From Odiellus spinosus (lineage: Eukaryota; Arthropoda; Arachnida; Opiliones; Phalangiidae): a DNA stretch of 64,000 nt. The stretch covers positions 16,770,601 through 16,834,600 of the forward strand of contig OY987237.1 in assembly GCA_963920705.1 (NCBI GenBank), in the 5' to 3' direction. The position numbers were made by a program, and so were the translations under genes. Positions 1 to 12,199 of this stretch are shown here, one piece after another (the stretch's first letter is position 1; each line of letters starts with the position of its first letter). The notes under the pieces were generated by a model that worked only from the letters and a program-made list of their open reading frames with translations, was not told where the DNA came from and did no database searches.

Positions 1-283
1 CGCGATATTTCTAGCCATATAATAATATTATCTGTTGTACATTAAGCGAGTCTAACCGCGAAGGAGGGTTGTAAAAAGGGTGTTATTTGCATAATGGGCG
101 TTTGGTTATTGGGAATGGGGCGGATCCCTATCTATTCGTAATACACGCGCTATATACGCGTATGACCTTACCATAAACTCTCCCCCCCCCCTTAACCCCC
201 TACGCTATCAAAATCAATTTGGTCTTTTTTGGTGACGAAAAAATAGTAAAAATTCCGCCCAACCGCGCTTTATATTACAACCG

Positions 284-302
284 CCCCCCCCCCCCCCCCC
301 CC
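284..302. repeat. C19 homopolymer
   Basis: Nineteen C bases, the longest of more than a dozen G or C runs of at least nine bases in this AT-rich window; others lie at 16026-16040 (C15) and 21131-21148 (G18). Confidence 0.97.
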
Positions 303-1802
303 TCCCTTCGTCCAACCAAACACCGTACGATTTTGTTTAACTCGACTTTTAATAATAGATTTATGCCTCAAGGACAACGCGGACAATGCCCAGATAGTCT
401 CGTTCGCACCATATAACCAAAGAATAAGGCTTTGAAAATAATTTAAACTAATTGGTTGACACCATTTTTTTTTTTAAATTATATAATTAATATTAAATAA
501 CATACAGAAAATTTTATCCCTCTAGCGGTTGACGCTTTAATCTTCAAAATGAATAGATTGAAATAGTAGTGACGTCACCGTTATATTTTGTACTCGTCGC
601 GTTGTTTCGTGCGTAATGTCCATTAGCAATCTATTTTCCACGATATTTCATGCGGGGTTATAATACGCGGATACCAACAAAAGTTTACGCTGATTGTTTT
701 TGTTTCTCTAGCGTATATTTTTCTCGCTCCCGAGTGTCGCGAACATTGTATCGCCCAACCTAATTTAAACCGAAATTATATAATAATAATAATAATATTT
801 GGGTTAATCTAAATTCTAAGAGTCGCGTCGACGCTGTATTAAAATATTACGTAGAGAAGATTTTGCACGCGATTTGAATTTCTCACGGTCCGGTGATTTC
901 GAAAAATACAACTGATTAAATTAATTTAGAATTTGAAATCGTAATTTGTTAGATAATCATCGATGTTAAAAAGTTGTAATGTTTGGCCGAGAAGATATTT
1001 TGCAATTTAGATACGAGTTGGATAGTCAAATTTATTAAATTTAATATTGGATCGAAGCTAAGCCTAAAAATTTCTCCTTTTTCTTAGGAATAATATTATA
1101 AATATATTTTATTCTCACTTTGCCCTTTCACAGTTTTACAACAATTATAATAATGGTGGGTTTTTTTATTTTATTTTTTTTCGAGAAACGTCTTTTGAAA
1201 CTTCGCTATCACATTCTGTAGCACCTGTTTTCCAATACGTTATTAACCCTGTTGTATTTGTCGACTGAATTTTTGGAATCCCCAAAAATTTACTTTTTCA
1301 ATATATTCTATTATATAGCGTATAATAACCACTACCGGGCAATATTTAGTAGCCCGGATTTTTCCCTAAAAATTGACCCCCCACCCGCGGTGTTCCCCTC
1401 ATTTTGGCCCTCGTTACACCCAGCTTGATGGACCGGGTAGGCAACCAAACTGGACACGTGTTTGTCAGCTTCGTTCCTTCTAGGCCCCGGTTCCCGTTAA
1501 AACTTTACGAAAAAGGAAGAATTTTTTTGGGGGAAAATGTATCTCGGTGGCGGCGAGCTTTGAAAGTTGGCGTTTTAACCGTCAACGCTCGGTCCACCCA
1601 AATGTCTCTAACACCAAAGTCCCAACCAGCCAACTCGAGCTAAGACGAATGAAGATAGATTGGGGGAAACCGAGATATACGGCAATCTCGAAAAGATTTC
1701 CAATTTACAACGGGAAGGAACCCTAATGTTTGAAAATGCGAACTAAGAAAGAACCATCGCTTCCATTTTGAAGAGGAAATGCAACCAAATATCGAGTGAT
1801 AA

Positions 1803-1952
1803 CTGGATTCGTGGAGATCAGTTGATTTCTTCGAATTGAAGGGTCAAAGACCAATGAGCGAAGGCCGGTCGTTAAGGCGAGATCTCAATGAGACTTCCAA
1901 TAACATTTGATTGGTCAATTCGAAGAAATTCAGCCGATTTCCAAGAATCCAG
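1803..1952. repeat. Imperfect inverted repeat, 38-bp arms, 75-nt loop
   Basis: The left arm at 1803-1839 (ctggattcgtggagatcag through ttcgaattga) pairs with the right arm at 1915-1952 with about five mismatches and a one-base bulge. The loop has no repeat content. The transcript could fold into a long hairpin, or this is a foldback element. Confidence 0.75.
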
Positions 1953-2359
1953 CTAAGCCTATTTTGATGATTTTAATTTATTTCTAGTTTAATATTTGTT
2001 TGTAAAAACATTTTAGTGGATTAGGCTTTATTCTCCCTTTAAAAACAAGTTTTCATCGTGTTTAAACCCCGTCCTTTGTACCACGTAGCTTAGTAAGAAT
2101 TGCAAACTTTTGGTCTTCCTAGAAAAGGACCCCGGGAGTGTAATATTCGTCGGAACACCCGCTGCTCGAACCACGTTGAAATAGAAGAGCCCAACTTTAT
2201 TATAAGGCTTTTTTTTCACCTTGAGAAACGACTAGGGAACGTAGGCGGGACTAAAGCTCTTTCCAATGACAATGGTGTTTAGGTTCAAAGTGGACTCTAC
2301 AACCGAGATAAGAAATACGATCTCGAGAAAGATGTTTTTGCGCGGGTTCCGTAAAAAGG

Positions 2360-2399
<40 letters not shown>
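2360..2399. repeat. A40 homopolymer
   Basis: Forty A bases in a row. A retrocopy tail was considered, but no body, target duplication or recognisable sequence lies upstream. Confidence 0.97.
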
Positions 2400-2402
<3 letters not shown>

Positions 2403-4110
2403 TTTAATTTTCTGTCAGTTATTTGAGACGCGTTTCGAGCTAACATTTTTGCCACTTAGAGTTGGAATTTAGGAAAGTCCATTAATATCTATGGGGAAAA
2501 CGAGATTTCGCGTCCAAACTCGATCCTTTCTTAGATCGCCATTTTCTTCGCTACCATTTTAAATTTTGAAAATTGGACATTTGCGCGTGACGTAACAACG
2601 CGCCGAATTCAATAAATAGAAATTTATCTAGGCTTAGCGTAATCAATCTCAATTATCGTTTTTAATTGAATTATATTATTATTAATTTAAATAAAACTCC
2701 CGACTTAATTTATAATAATTTATTTAGTATTATAATCTGAAATACGCGCGTGTAAATGGAACTTTAAAAGTTTAGAGATTAAGCTGACGTCACTCGATCG
2801 GCCAATTTCAACCCGACTTTAATATTAAAAAGAACAAAAGGGTTAACCTTAATAATCAAAATTTGCGGCTTGAAACGCGACGAAAGAATATTTAAATTAA
2901 TTTTAATATTTATTTAATTTTACTTCGCGTTTCGTACGAGCGGTTGTTTTTTGGAAAAGCGTGCCGGAACCCCGTGTATTATTATTTCGCGACATCCGGG
3001 CTATTTTATAGTAAAAGTTAACGCTACTGTAAGCGTAGGAAGTGGGTAATTTCGGCCGAGTCTAGGGATCGGATGACCCCGCGGATAGAAAACTATCTTG
3101 ATAATTAAAAACAAACCCGCAACGAGAAATTACGCCTCTAATAAAAGGCTTCTCTCTCATCATCTCGTTAGATTACGCGCTCGACGGAGCGGCTTTAGAT
3201 TATAGAAAAAGCCACGAGTCCAGCCACGCACCATACGGAGCCTATCTAATTAATTATCGCTGCATTTTGTTACGGGCTATAATTTAATTAAAACGAGACA
3301 CGTGACTCGAAACGAACCAACCACTTTACCGTATACGTCGGAAAACCTTTTTAATTTCGCTAATTAAAGATTAATTGCGCGTGTTGAAATTAAGTTAAAA
3401 TATCGAATATAATCAGCCACGTATTACCTTCAAATTATCGTAATTAAGGTTACTTTTCTATCCGCCGGTAATTATAAACAAAGGGATAATGAAATGAGTT
3501 CGTTTTTATAAGAAATACCAGGCCGTTTAAAAAATGTAAACTCGATAGGCGTTAGGTTTTAGCGCGAGACTTCCATATTGACTTTATCAGTGATAAGCGC
3601 GTGAATTATAATTAGCTCGCGCTACGCAATAGTATTTATAAACGCGACGCTTCAAAACGGGGTAATGTGTACGGCCCTTAATATAGACGGGCGACGCTGC
3701 TATTCATTTCGGGCCTCGTCAAATTTATCTCGCGCTAAATACGTTGAATTTTCTTCATTCGTGACGTTGATTATGACGTAGAGAACAATTAAGATATCTT
3801 AAAAGCTAAACCAACGTCATAAATGCTTTGGAACCGTGTTCCCACAGGCAACTCTCAACTATGACATTATTTAAACCCGCACTTATATTTTGTAATTTTA
3901 ATTTCTAAAGGACGCCCCTGTAAATCAGTCTCAAGCTGATGGGGATATCCTAATTAGGGCTTCGTTATTAATAATATTTGACGAGCTAGCCGAAATGAAT
4001 GAGCAGTTGTCCGTATAGAAAACTAATATTATTCCAACCCAGTTATCAAAAAAAAAAAATGATTTATAATTTTGTCGATATGAAGGTTTAATTTACATTT
4101 GTTTACTTAC

Positions 4111-4329
4111 GTAGTTGAGGCCAATGAGGGTACCGGCCATGTAATCTTGATTATTATCGTAGCCCGGGTGCCCGTAGCCCCTGTCGCCTCCCTGGTGGAG
4201 GGTATCGTCGTCGGGCGCGGGTTCTCGGTCGGGTGACGGCGTGTTGCTGGCGCCGGCGCCTAGAACGGCGGCCGCACCGACCGACGAATCGTTCGAGCGC
4301 TCAATGGCGCGAGCGATCGACGAGAAAAA
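4111..4329 (-). CDS. Candidate minus-strand coding exon, unidentified protein
   Basis: The frame is open for 73 codons and ends exactly at a strong donor, TAC|GTAAGT, in phase 0. The product is Ser/Ala/Gly/Pro/Asp-rich, disordered-looking, and ends DNNQDYMAGTLIGLNY. The only in-frame ATG is at 4140 and would give MAGTLIGLNY. Upstream an in-frame TAA lies at 4330-4332, so the exon either starts at an internal acceptor or the ATG at 4140 is the start after a 5' leader. Codon use (GAC, GCC, ACC) resembles the OLA1 exons. I do not recognise the family; a transcription-factor-like N-terminus is only a guess. No next exon was found down to position 1. Confidence 0.4.
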
Positions 4330-4559
4330 TTAAAAACGACACTTAAACCCTTAACACCGCGGCACCGATAAAAATTGAAAAATAAAAAAAGTACGAAACA
4401 ATTTTTAAAAAACAAGTTTTCGCGAATCAAAACCGCCGCTTTTATTTCAAATGGCCGAAAAATATAAACAATTCGGTCCAATAATAATTATTTCAAAGCT
4501 ATATTATTATTATTATTAATAATAATAAAGGGTTATTACTGATCAAGTACGCGACGTTT

Positions 4560-4745
4560 CGCGCGAGTAGAGAAATTCGAGTGATCAAGTAGTAGTCGCT
4601 CTCTCACTGTCTGAGCTGTCTGGAGCGGCGGTACTCTCGGGTATCGACACTATCGCGGACGAAGCTCCACACTCTATAGAAGAGAAACGAGAATTCGCCG
4701 AGCAGCGTTCCCGGGTTTTGGAAAAGGGGGGGTCGCTTACCGTTC
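4560..4745. promoter_or_regulatory. GC-richer promoter-like stretch upstream of the 4.1-kb exon
   Basis: It lies upstream of the minus-strand exon at 4111-4329. On the minus strand it has a TATAGA at 4678, repeated ctcagacag/ccagacag near 4610-4625, and a second donor-like ACG|GTAAGC at 4735-4742 preceded by ATGTATAAGGAA. The leader between it and the exon is AT-rich. Transcription start is not resolved. Confidence 0.25.
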
Positions 4746-5643
4746 CTTATACATTTCCCCCCACCCTTCGGTGGCGAAATTACTAGGATGGGGCGGATGG
4801 GGGCGCCACGGTTTTAAAGGGGATCCCACCCTAGGCCAGTTTCAGACTTCCGTAACGCTGGCAAGTAGCTAAGACTCGAGGTTATCGTCCGCGAGACGTC
4901 AAGGGGGATAGAGGCGAGCCATCATTGGTGGATCGGGACGTCCCAGTCCCTCCCACTCCGGCCTTTGGGCGTACAATATACGCCCAACCTTTTCGCCCAA
5001 CGCTCTCGATCGCCTCCCTCCTCGCCTCTTCCATTCTTTATCCGACAAATACGAAATTCGCGAGTAGAATAAGTTCGAGTCAAGTGGGAATTTCAGTGGG
5101 TTCGAACCCTGTTCTCCCTCTCAAACTACCCGAGCAAGTATTCGTTTTCTCCGCCGTAACGGGTACCATGCTAGATTAGCGTAGGATTTTTGTACGGAGA
5201 TTCTTATCTTATCGTTACCCGGGACGAGTCGAACGCGTTATATTTAGTTAGCAATATCCCGTTTGGCTTAACCGAGTTAATAAGAAAGAACCCATCGGAT
5301 TTACTCCTTTTCAAAACGTGGGAATTTTTTTACCCGATTTCATATTTCCTCCGAGAATCGGAACTCGCCATATTTTCGATAAAGGAGATCAATACCCAAT
5401 AATATTACGTTGCCTATCGTTTTTCTCATTCCTGAACTCGCGCCCCGACAAGACTAATCTTATTTCATCATTAAATTTGTCTATATCGTGATAGCCGTAT
5501 AACTAGTTCATTTAATAACCAGTTTATCAGATTACAAAATGTCAACTTTATATTTTCTATAACGCAAATTGGAGTCATTTTTTAAACGACATACTTTACG
5601 GGGGTATTTAGGACACACCCATAATTTAAATACAATTAAATTT

Positions 5644-5893
5644 CAGAGTTCGTACACAATTTTTGAAGAACCAATTTCCCTGATTTTTCCAGGTTTTATC
5701 CGTGAAATTTCCCTGATATTTCTAGGGATAAACTTTAATTTTAACTATGAATTCTGCTAATTAAGGTCGTATCATAAATTCGGACAAATTTTCAAGAGTT
5801 TTCCTTATTTTGGCCCACTTTTTTTGGCAATATTGAAATTCCCTAATATTTCCAGATATTCGCGGGTTTTCCAGATATCTAGGAAGCCTGTAT
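5644..5893. mobile_element. Reversed, degenerate copy of the TTCGTACA repeat family
   Basis: It starts cagagttcgtacacaattttt, matching the minus-strand reading of the 59183 end, followed by tttccctgatttttccagg, the complement of the cctggaaaaatcaggg block. Similar ttccctgatatttctagg and ttttccagatatc pieces continue to about 5893. The far end is not clear. Confidence 0.5.
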
Positions 5894-5936
5894 TCTAATA
5901 GTAAAATCATTCTTTCGTGGAATAAGATAAACTTAC

Positions 5937-5971
5937 CACTTTATTAAATAGAACGCTTCGAACACGGACAT
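5937..5971 (-). CDS. Candidate short start exon (MSVFEAFYLIK...), minus strand
   Basis: An ATG at 5971 in good context (agaaggATGT) opens 11 codons, MSVFEAFYLIK, then ends with TG at a strong donor GTG|GTAAGT. The beginning resembles the first beta-strand of longin-type proteins by character only; I cannot assign a family. A minus-strand TATAAAAA lies at about 6161, 190 bases upstream. Short exons like this arise by chance, so confidence is low. Confidence 0.22.
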
Positions 5972-6144
5972 CCTTCTTATAGTATATCCGTCCGCGTTTC
6001 GTCCAACTTCTCCAGTTTAATAGACGCCCCGAGGTGTTCTGGGAATTTTGAAATATCTTTGAACGCGGTCTTAGGGGGATTAATAGGGACGGGTCGAACC
6101 GCGCGGTTTAAGCGCTCTCGGTAGCTAAAGCTAGCCTCGGCGGC

Positions 6145-6300
6145 TGAGGATTTTTATATCAAATGTGGGCGGAAATCAAAAAGAAGTAAAAACGTTGAAG
6201 AGGTTGGTTGGGCGGAAGGGGGGCGCCAATAGGGCGGAGAGTTGGGCGTGGCGGGTAGCGACCTCTGACGGCGGGCGTCGGGAACGTTTGGGCGTGCTCG
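6145..6300. promoter_or_regulatory. GC-rich promoter-like island with CCAAT and GC boxes
   Basis: The stretch has gggcgg at three places, gccaatag at about 6224, gggcgtgg at about 6245, and on the minus strand TATAAAAA at about 6161. The CCAAT, GC-box and TATA set could serve the small minus-strand start exon at 5937-5971. A + strand TATAAA at 6520 is also present. Confidence 0.3.
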
Positions 6301-6649
6301 GGGACTCTCTAGCGCCCAAGATTCCGAGCTAGCTGGGAGGGGAGGGAGGGGGTTCGAGTGGACGTTAGAGCTCGGCCGAACTTCGGTACTCGCTGGGCGG
6401 AACGGGACAAATTGGGCAACGCGCGCTGTACGGGGTCGATGGCGCGTTCGGGGTGTATCTGGGTGGCACCCTGACGCCAGTCATCGGCTCGCTTTTTTTC
6501 TCCTTTTCCCTTATCATCTATAAAGGAAGGCGACGAAATTGGACCCTTTTCGCCTCTCTCCGTAGTATACACGCGTTCCCTCTGACTAACTCTTCCAAGT
6601 TTTCTTTTTCCGTCTTTGTTAGGATGCCAGATTACGCGCTATAAGACAT

Positions 6650-9600
6650 CGTACCACCCTTTCTTTCCTCCCGTATACTTTTTAAAGGTTAAGTCTTATC
6701 CCGTGCTATTATAAAAACTAGTCCTCGCAACATTATAAAAAAGGCAACATTTAACGCGTAAACAGTTTATTTTCAACGGCGATTGCGTTTATTTCCCAAA
6801 TCGCGAATATAATCCCCGTTTTTATTCTCCAATTAGCTTAATTGTTAATCCCTGAAACGCGCCTTTTCCCTGTTTTCTCTAATAAGTCATATTAAAGTTG
6901 TCCTTTGACGAGATTTCTAATATTAGAAGACTTTGAGTTTCTCGCTGCTGCGCTAGCCACTAGGGCGTTTTTATAAGCTCTCGTCTTGTAACTAGAGCTA
7001 GTTCTTTAGGAGATTAATAGAGATATGATTCCTTCCATACGAATAAATAAACTTCCCTAGGCCTTTTCCTAATTTTAAAATAGCGAAATCCTAGCAGATG
7101 TGTCGTGTTATTAAATAATATAAGTCCGGGGAAAATTTGCCTACAATTTTAACTAAAAAAAACTTCATTTTTCCGTTATTATTATTTTATTGTTATTATT
7201 ATTATTATCGTGTTTTATAATTATACGTTTATTAATTATAAGTTTAATTACATTTCGTAACAATAGCGATTTAATTGGTGGGTTTATAGTCCGAATTTCA
7301 ATATTAATTTTCCCATTTTTTTGTCGAAAATCGCCTAGGGGTTTGTTTTCCCGTCGGGCTCGGTCGCGCGCTGTTGAAACAACTTTACAGGCGCTAATAA
7401 AAAAAGTAACGTTTTTTCTTATTTGATAAAAAATTGAAATCGAACTATAAAATTACTAAAAATACTTAGGTTATGACAAAATTAATAGTTCCTAACTAGT
7501 ATCGTTAATTTCCTTGAAAAAATTGTTAATAATTAGGAATATTTTGGGTTAAAATCCCGTATACACTTCGATCCAAAATCTTCAAACTTTTCTACGTAAA
7601 ATTAACATTTCAATCCCAAAAATGATTTTACAATCACTTTAAAATCCGTGTAAAATATCCGAATAAGCGTAGTTTATATAATTATTTGTTTTAACGCGTT
7701 TTTAAATCACGATTTTTTTGCGTATAGTCATAACTAATTTCGCTTAGTTACGAGGGAAAATTTCCTTTATTAGCCAATCAAAATCGTGATTGAAAACGCG
7801 CCTTTAAAGAATCGATATTCGTTTATAGCGGTCCTTTAATTTGAGGAAGAGAGAGAGAGAGTCGCTGGGAAAGTAAAAGGAGTAATAATCCCCCTCGGGA
7901 GAGGAAATGATAGATCCTATTCTATTCATTGACGCCAATGTCTTTCCACCCAGCACGCCGATATCTCTAGGATGGGTGCGTAGAATCGGGTGGATGAATG
8001 GAGATGCGGGTGGCAGCCGCATTGTCAATGCATTGTTATCCTAGAGTGTGGTGATAATTGACCAATCGAAAACCCCCCACCCCCACCTCTCTCTCTCCTC
8101 TTCTATCCGTGGCCCCCGTTTAGCCCGAATTAGTCCTCAAATCTCCCCTTCTCTCCGGATACTTATAGCGTATATCTTGGGGAAAATGCGTCATCCCAAA
8201 ATTATCCCTCGCTCCGCCATTTGGCCGATCAAAAGCCCAGCGTCACGACACCCCCCCCCCATCTCTCTCGTCTTATATCAAGTTGCCTTCGCGAACCAAT
8301 CACAATTAACGAAGCTAGTTTACAATTTAAAGTTTTCGCCAAATTAGATCGGTTTTTGTAATATCAATAAGTACTCGTACACGAAATTACTCAAAATAAT
8401 TTATCTGACCATTTCCCAATTATCTGAACTTTCCCTGACCATTTTTATAATAATATCCCCAACAATTCTGCAGTAATTTCCCTGACCATTTTACAGTAAT
8501 TTCTCTGACCATTGTACAGTAATTTCCCTGAACATTTTTACTAATTTCCACGACCATTCTACAGTAATTTCCCTGACCATGTTGCAATAATTTCCCTTGA
8601 CCACTGTACAATAATTTCCCTTGACCAAATTAATTAATAATTACCTTCCTAATTTTTTAATTACGTTTTCCCCGACTCGTGTCAACTTAAAATCATTTTT
8701 AAATTCAAAATCGATCGAAGAAACGTCCGTGTTCCGAGTTTTGTCGTATTTGTCGGGGCCCCTTTCGTCGGGGCCACTATTACCTTCGTTACTTGTTATT
8801 AGGAGAAGCGGAATACTGGGGTATCTTAGCCTCGAGTAACCATGAAGAGTGACGTTGTTAACCCGGGCTCCCTATATCTTTCGGGTGTTTGGTTCTCCCC
8901 GCTAGTCGGTGCTCGCGGATCCGATGATGCCGAGTCTCCGAGTATAGTATTTAGAGATCTTTCGGCGTAATTTTCACTCGGGGGGGGGAGGGGGAAGCTC
9001 GGGGGATGGGGTATTTATCTCCCGGAGGCTAGCGACCCGAATTATCCCTTAAATTCGACCCCGGACCCCGCGGGATATAATTGGACACCACGCGCCTTCC
9101 CCGTTTCAAACCGGCCTCGCTCGAAAACGGGCTTTGTTTTTCGCTAAGCTTATTATATCCTAGTTCATCCATAGAGACAAAAGCGAACGCCTATACCTTC
9201 TAATACAAATTTGGGCTCAAGAATATATTCAAAAAGATGCTCAAATCCCTAAGAGTAGAGGTCGAGGTTTCGATAAGATATTTCTTATTAGTTTTATAAT
9301 TATTCGTAATTTGAAATTATCCAGTGATAAATCCGAAATGTAATCCAAATATTTAAGCTTCTATCCAAATATTGGCGGATTATCTTGTCCAAACCCCGAT
9401 CTCTACATTTTTTTTACATATTTTTGCAACTTACGTGTTAGGTACTTGAAATTTCTTATTTTCGATATCTTTGAATAATTACTTCAACTATAATGCCTGC
9501 TACAACTACTCAATAAATACAATAGCTACACCCTCCCATTAAAGGGGGGAGGGGGTCCTAAAAATATTAGAATTAAATTTAAGGATCTTCGCGCGCTATG

Positions 9601-11280
9601 AGAAAAATAGTTATAAATACTAGAAGTCCTATTTTAATTTTAAAATTTGTTTCTTTTGGAACTGTAGGGAATGAATTATAATTTCCAGATTACGAAGCGT
9701 TTCTCAAATTAGCCTAATATTATATTCTTTATTCGGTTTCGTTCGTTGGATAAGAATACGGGGCTTAGTTTCTATTTTTGGGTGGCAGGCAGAGCGGCTA
9801 GGTCCTCGTCATATAATTGGCGGGGTTCGGGAATGACGAAGTTTTTCATTCCCGCGCTTCTAATATCTTCCCATAATACACCGCGCTCCGTTTCTCTCCT
9901 CGACAATTTATTCCTAATTTAGCGAATATCGAACCGTATGATAGATTTGTCGATAGCTACTTGGGTTCGCGTGTTCCGTGTCGACGCGACTAAAACATTG
10001 CTTGTTTTTGAATTCAAATTTGGGCTTTCTCGTTCTCGAAAAATGTTAATATTAGACGTTTTAGATTATCCCACTTTTTTGAACATTATCTTATATATTA
10101 ATAAATTATTATTAGAATTATTTAGAAGGACTCTATTATTTTATCTCAGCGTTGGAAAGTTAAAAAGCGAATTACGAAAATATCAATAAAATTAAATTTA
10201 CAGTTTTAAAAGTAAATATCTTAATTAATGTTAAAACTTTTAATTATCTACTCGTTTCGTTGATTGAAAATAATATTTGAATAATGAAAAATTAGTCCTT
10301 ATTTTTCTAAATTAAAGATTAGTTTATTTAATTAGCTTATTATTAAAACTACGTCGAGTTTTTATAATTAACGATTTTAAAAATTAAAACCTTAATTAGA
10401 GCTAGGGTTTAAAATAATAAATAAAAATTAAATAAAATTAAACGCTAACTGGTACTAAACGTTTTAAATAATATCTTATTAAATAATTTGAAATTGTTAG
10501 TCAAACTTAATTGGGAAACCGAAATGAATTAAAATTAATTGAACGAGTTAAATGATGAATTGAATTCGAATACGGGAAAGGAAATATTGATTTTAAGAAT
10601 TAACTATTTTTGGTCAATGCCCACCCGGATCTTTTATTATAGATAGATACGCGGGCTATGTCTCTATGGTGTTTTCTTAACCGATTCCAGAGGAGAGAAA
10701 CGGGGGAGGGGTAGGGGGAGGATGCATCAGCATCTAAATGATGGGATATCCAACCTTCTCGGTGTTTCTACAAGCCAAATAGCCAGCGAGAGGGAGGAGG
10801 TTAGGCCGGGGGGGTTATGTCTCCAACCCACATACAAACACTTCTCAATTCCTTTTATCTTTGGGCGGTGTTGCTCCCAGCTCGCAGCTCCCAGCGTCAG
10901 AAAGAAAGATCATCGCCAAAATAAAGCCGGGCTTTTTGATTTCGGCGGCGAACGGGTCACTATATATGTATACTTTTTAAGCCCTCGATGGCCCTGCCTG
11001 ACTCGGGACCCCCGCTGACTTGACTTAAAGACTAGCTGGACCAACAACGCCAAAAGAGAACAAACTAGTTTAAAATTTAACCAGGCCGCTATGATGCGAA
11101 TATTAACGCGTACGTCAACGTGTAGATTACAATCCGATGATAATGTACGCGCGCTAAATATCAATATAAGAAGTATTCTAGATTAAGATTAAAACGCCTA
11201 CGTCTACGCTTAACGAGTTATTTAATTTGTACGGTATACATTCGCGTAAGCGTACCCGTTTTTTCCAAAAACCATATTGA
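6650..11280. other. Non-coding stretch, no gene seen
   Basis: AT-rich with (tta)n at 7180, a GA run at 7848, the 8400-8625 tandem repeat, poly-C (8251) and poly-G (8980) tracts, and a short ttaa-rich stretch at 10190-10560. Nothing coding can be supported. Confidence 0.6.
8400..8625. repeat. Degenerate tandem repeat, unit near cagtaatttccctgacca
   Basis: There are about eight imperfect copies of a 24-28-bp unit with core aatttccctgaccatt. The core is the complement of the atggtcagggaaatt block in the TTCGTACA elements, so the array may have grown from such an element. It reads open on the minus strand, but the product is only the repeat. Confidence 0.8.
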
Positions 11281-11285
11281 ACGGA

Positions 11286-11363
11286 AAACGCGTACTTGTA
11301 GGTACTTTCTACGACGCGTCGGTCACGTGACTCGTATATTGGAATACTTACAAGTACGCGTTT
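11286..11363. repeat. Inverted repeat AAACGCGTACTTGTARGTA, 36-nt loop
   Basis: The left arm aaaacgcgtacttgtaggta at about 11286-11306 is matched by the complement aatacttacaagtacgcgttt at 11343-11363, with two mismatches. The loop holds cacgtgac. The surrounding 11100-11520 is rich in acgcgt and acgt motifs. Confidence 0.75.
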
Positions 11364-11648
11364 GCAAATTATATCAATTCAAACGTCTGGTACGCGAGCG
11401 CTACTTCAATGATTGTTTCGTAAATGATACGAGCCACGTTCCGTGACACGTACCGGAGATACCGTGACTCTATTAAGCGGTAGCCTACCGAACTCTTCGA
11501 TACGTCTTACGGAACGCGTCCTTTGTAGATGATTTTTTTTTTTTTTTTTTTGAAATTGGAGAAGACGCGACACAGTGGCGCTAACGATATTTAGGCACCA
11601 GGGGGCTTATAGTAGAAACCCCCTAGAGGGTGTTCGGGGGTCGATAAA

Positions 11649-12194
11649 TCACGACCCCGAAGACGACCCTTGACCCCCCCTTTGAAAACCCCTTTCGATC
11701 TCCGGCGAAACGGAGTCGCCTTCGCGAAACGAATCGAAATAGATGGGACTGCGCGGTGCTTTACTGGCGAGTAAAGCGTTCCTACGATGGTATCCCCCGT
11801 GGTCCGTCGTCCACCTGAGCCCCCAACCGCGTCTAATAGGGAAGGGTACGTCGATGAACCCCGTGGCGATTACGCCTTTTACGGCCGGTATCGAGGTCGA
11901 TACGTGGGAAAGATACTTATAACAGATATTTTCGATATCTCGTAAAGCTCCATTCACACTGTCAAACCTTTTTTTAAAGTCAGGGGATGATATTTCACGA
12001 ACTCCAAATGGAAATTGAGTAGCGATATAAAATGTATCTGGCTTATGATGGGGTACTACTTGTCGAATGCGCCTTGAGATGGCCACCCGCGGTTTTGCTA
12101 CGTTATTATAGGTTAGTAGAGCGGTGGTTTCTCTTTTAACCTTTGTATATCTGGCTCGGACTTTCACTATTGATACGGGCTTTCTTTTGACCGC
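11649..12194 (-). pseudogene. Longest open frame in the window, no ATG, A-tail downstream: possible retrocopy fragment
   Basis: The frame from the stop at about 12195 to the TGA at 11649 is open for about 180 codons with no in-frame ATG. Product segments include VVPHHKPDTFYIATQFPFGV and an Arg/Gly/Ser-rich tail. On the minus strand a run of 19 A (11551-11533) follows about 97 bases after the stop. An open end plus an A-tail suggests a retroposed cDNA or the 3' end of a LINE, but no reverse-transcriptase motif, AATAAA or clean target duplication is visible. It could also be a terminal exon or chance. Family not recognised. Confidence 0.3.
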
Positions 12195-12199
12195 TCGCT

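Larger units (their letters stand above)
1..4110. other. AT-rich non-coding stretch
   Basis: Holds the C19 tract, the 1803-1952 inverted repeat, the A40 run and short (aat)n runs (783, 4503). Frames of 60-80 codons are present but start without ATG or cross low-complexity sequence. No downstream exon for the 4111-4329 candidate was recognised here. Confidence 0.6.

Noticed and set aside
2100-2472. Retrocopy upstream of the A40 run
   Set aside because: No recognisable coding body, polyadenylation signal or matching flanks; the run is best treated as a simple repeat.
5080-5125. tRNA B-box-like gggttcgaaccctg
   Set aside because: The five-base stems do not pair properly and there is no A-box or acceptor stem at the right distance.
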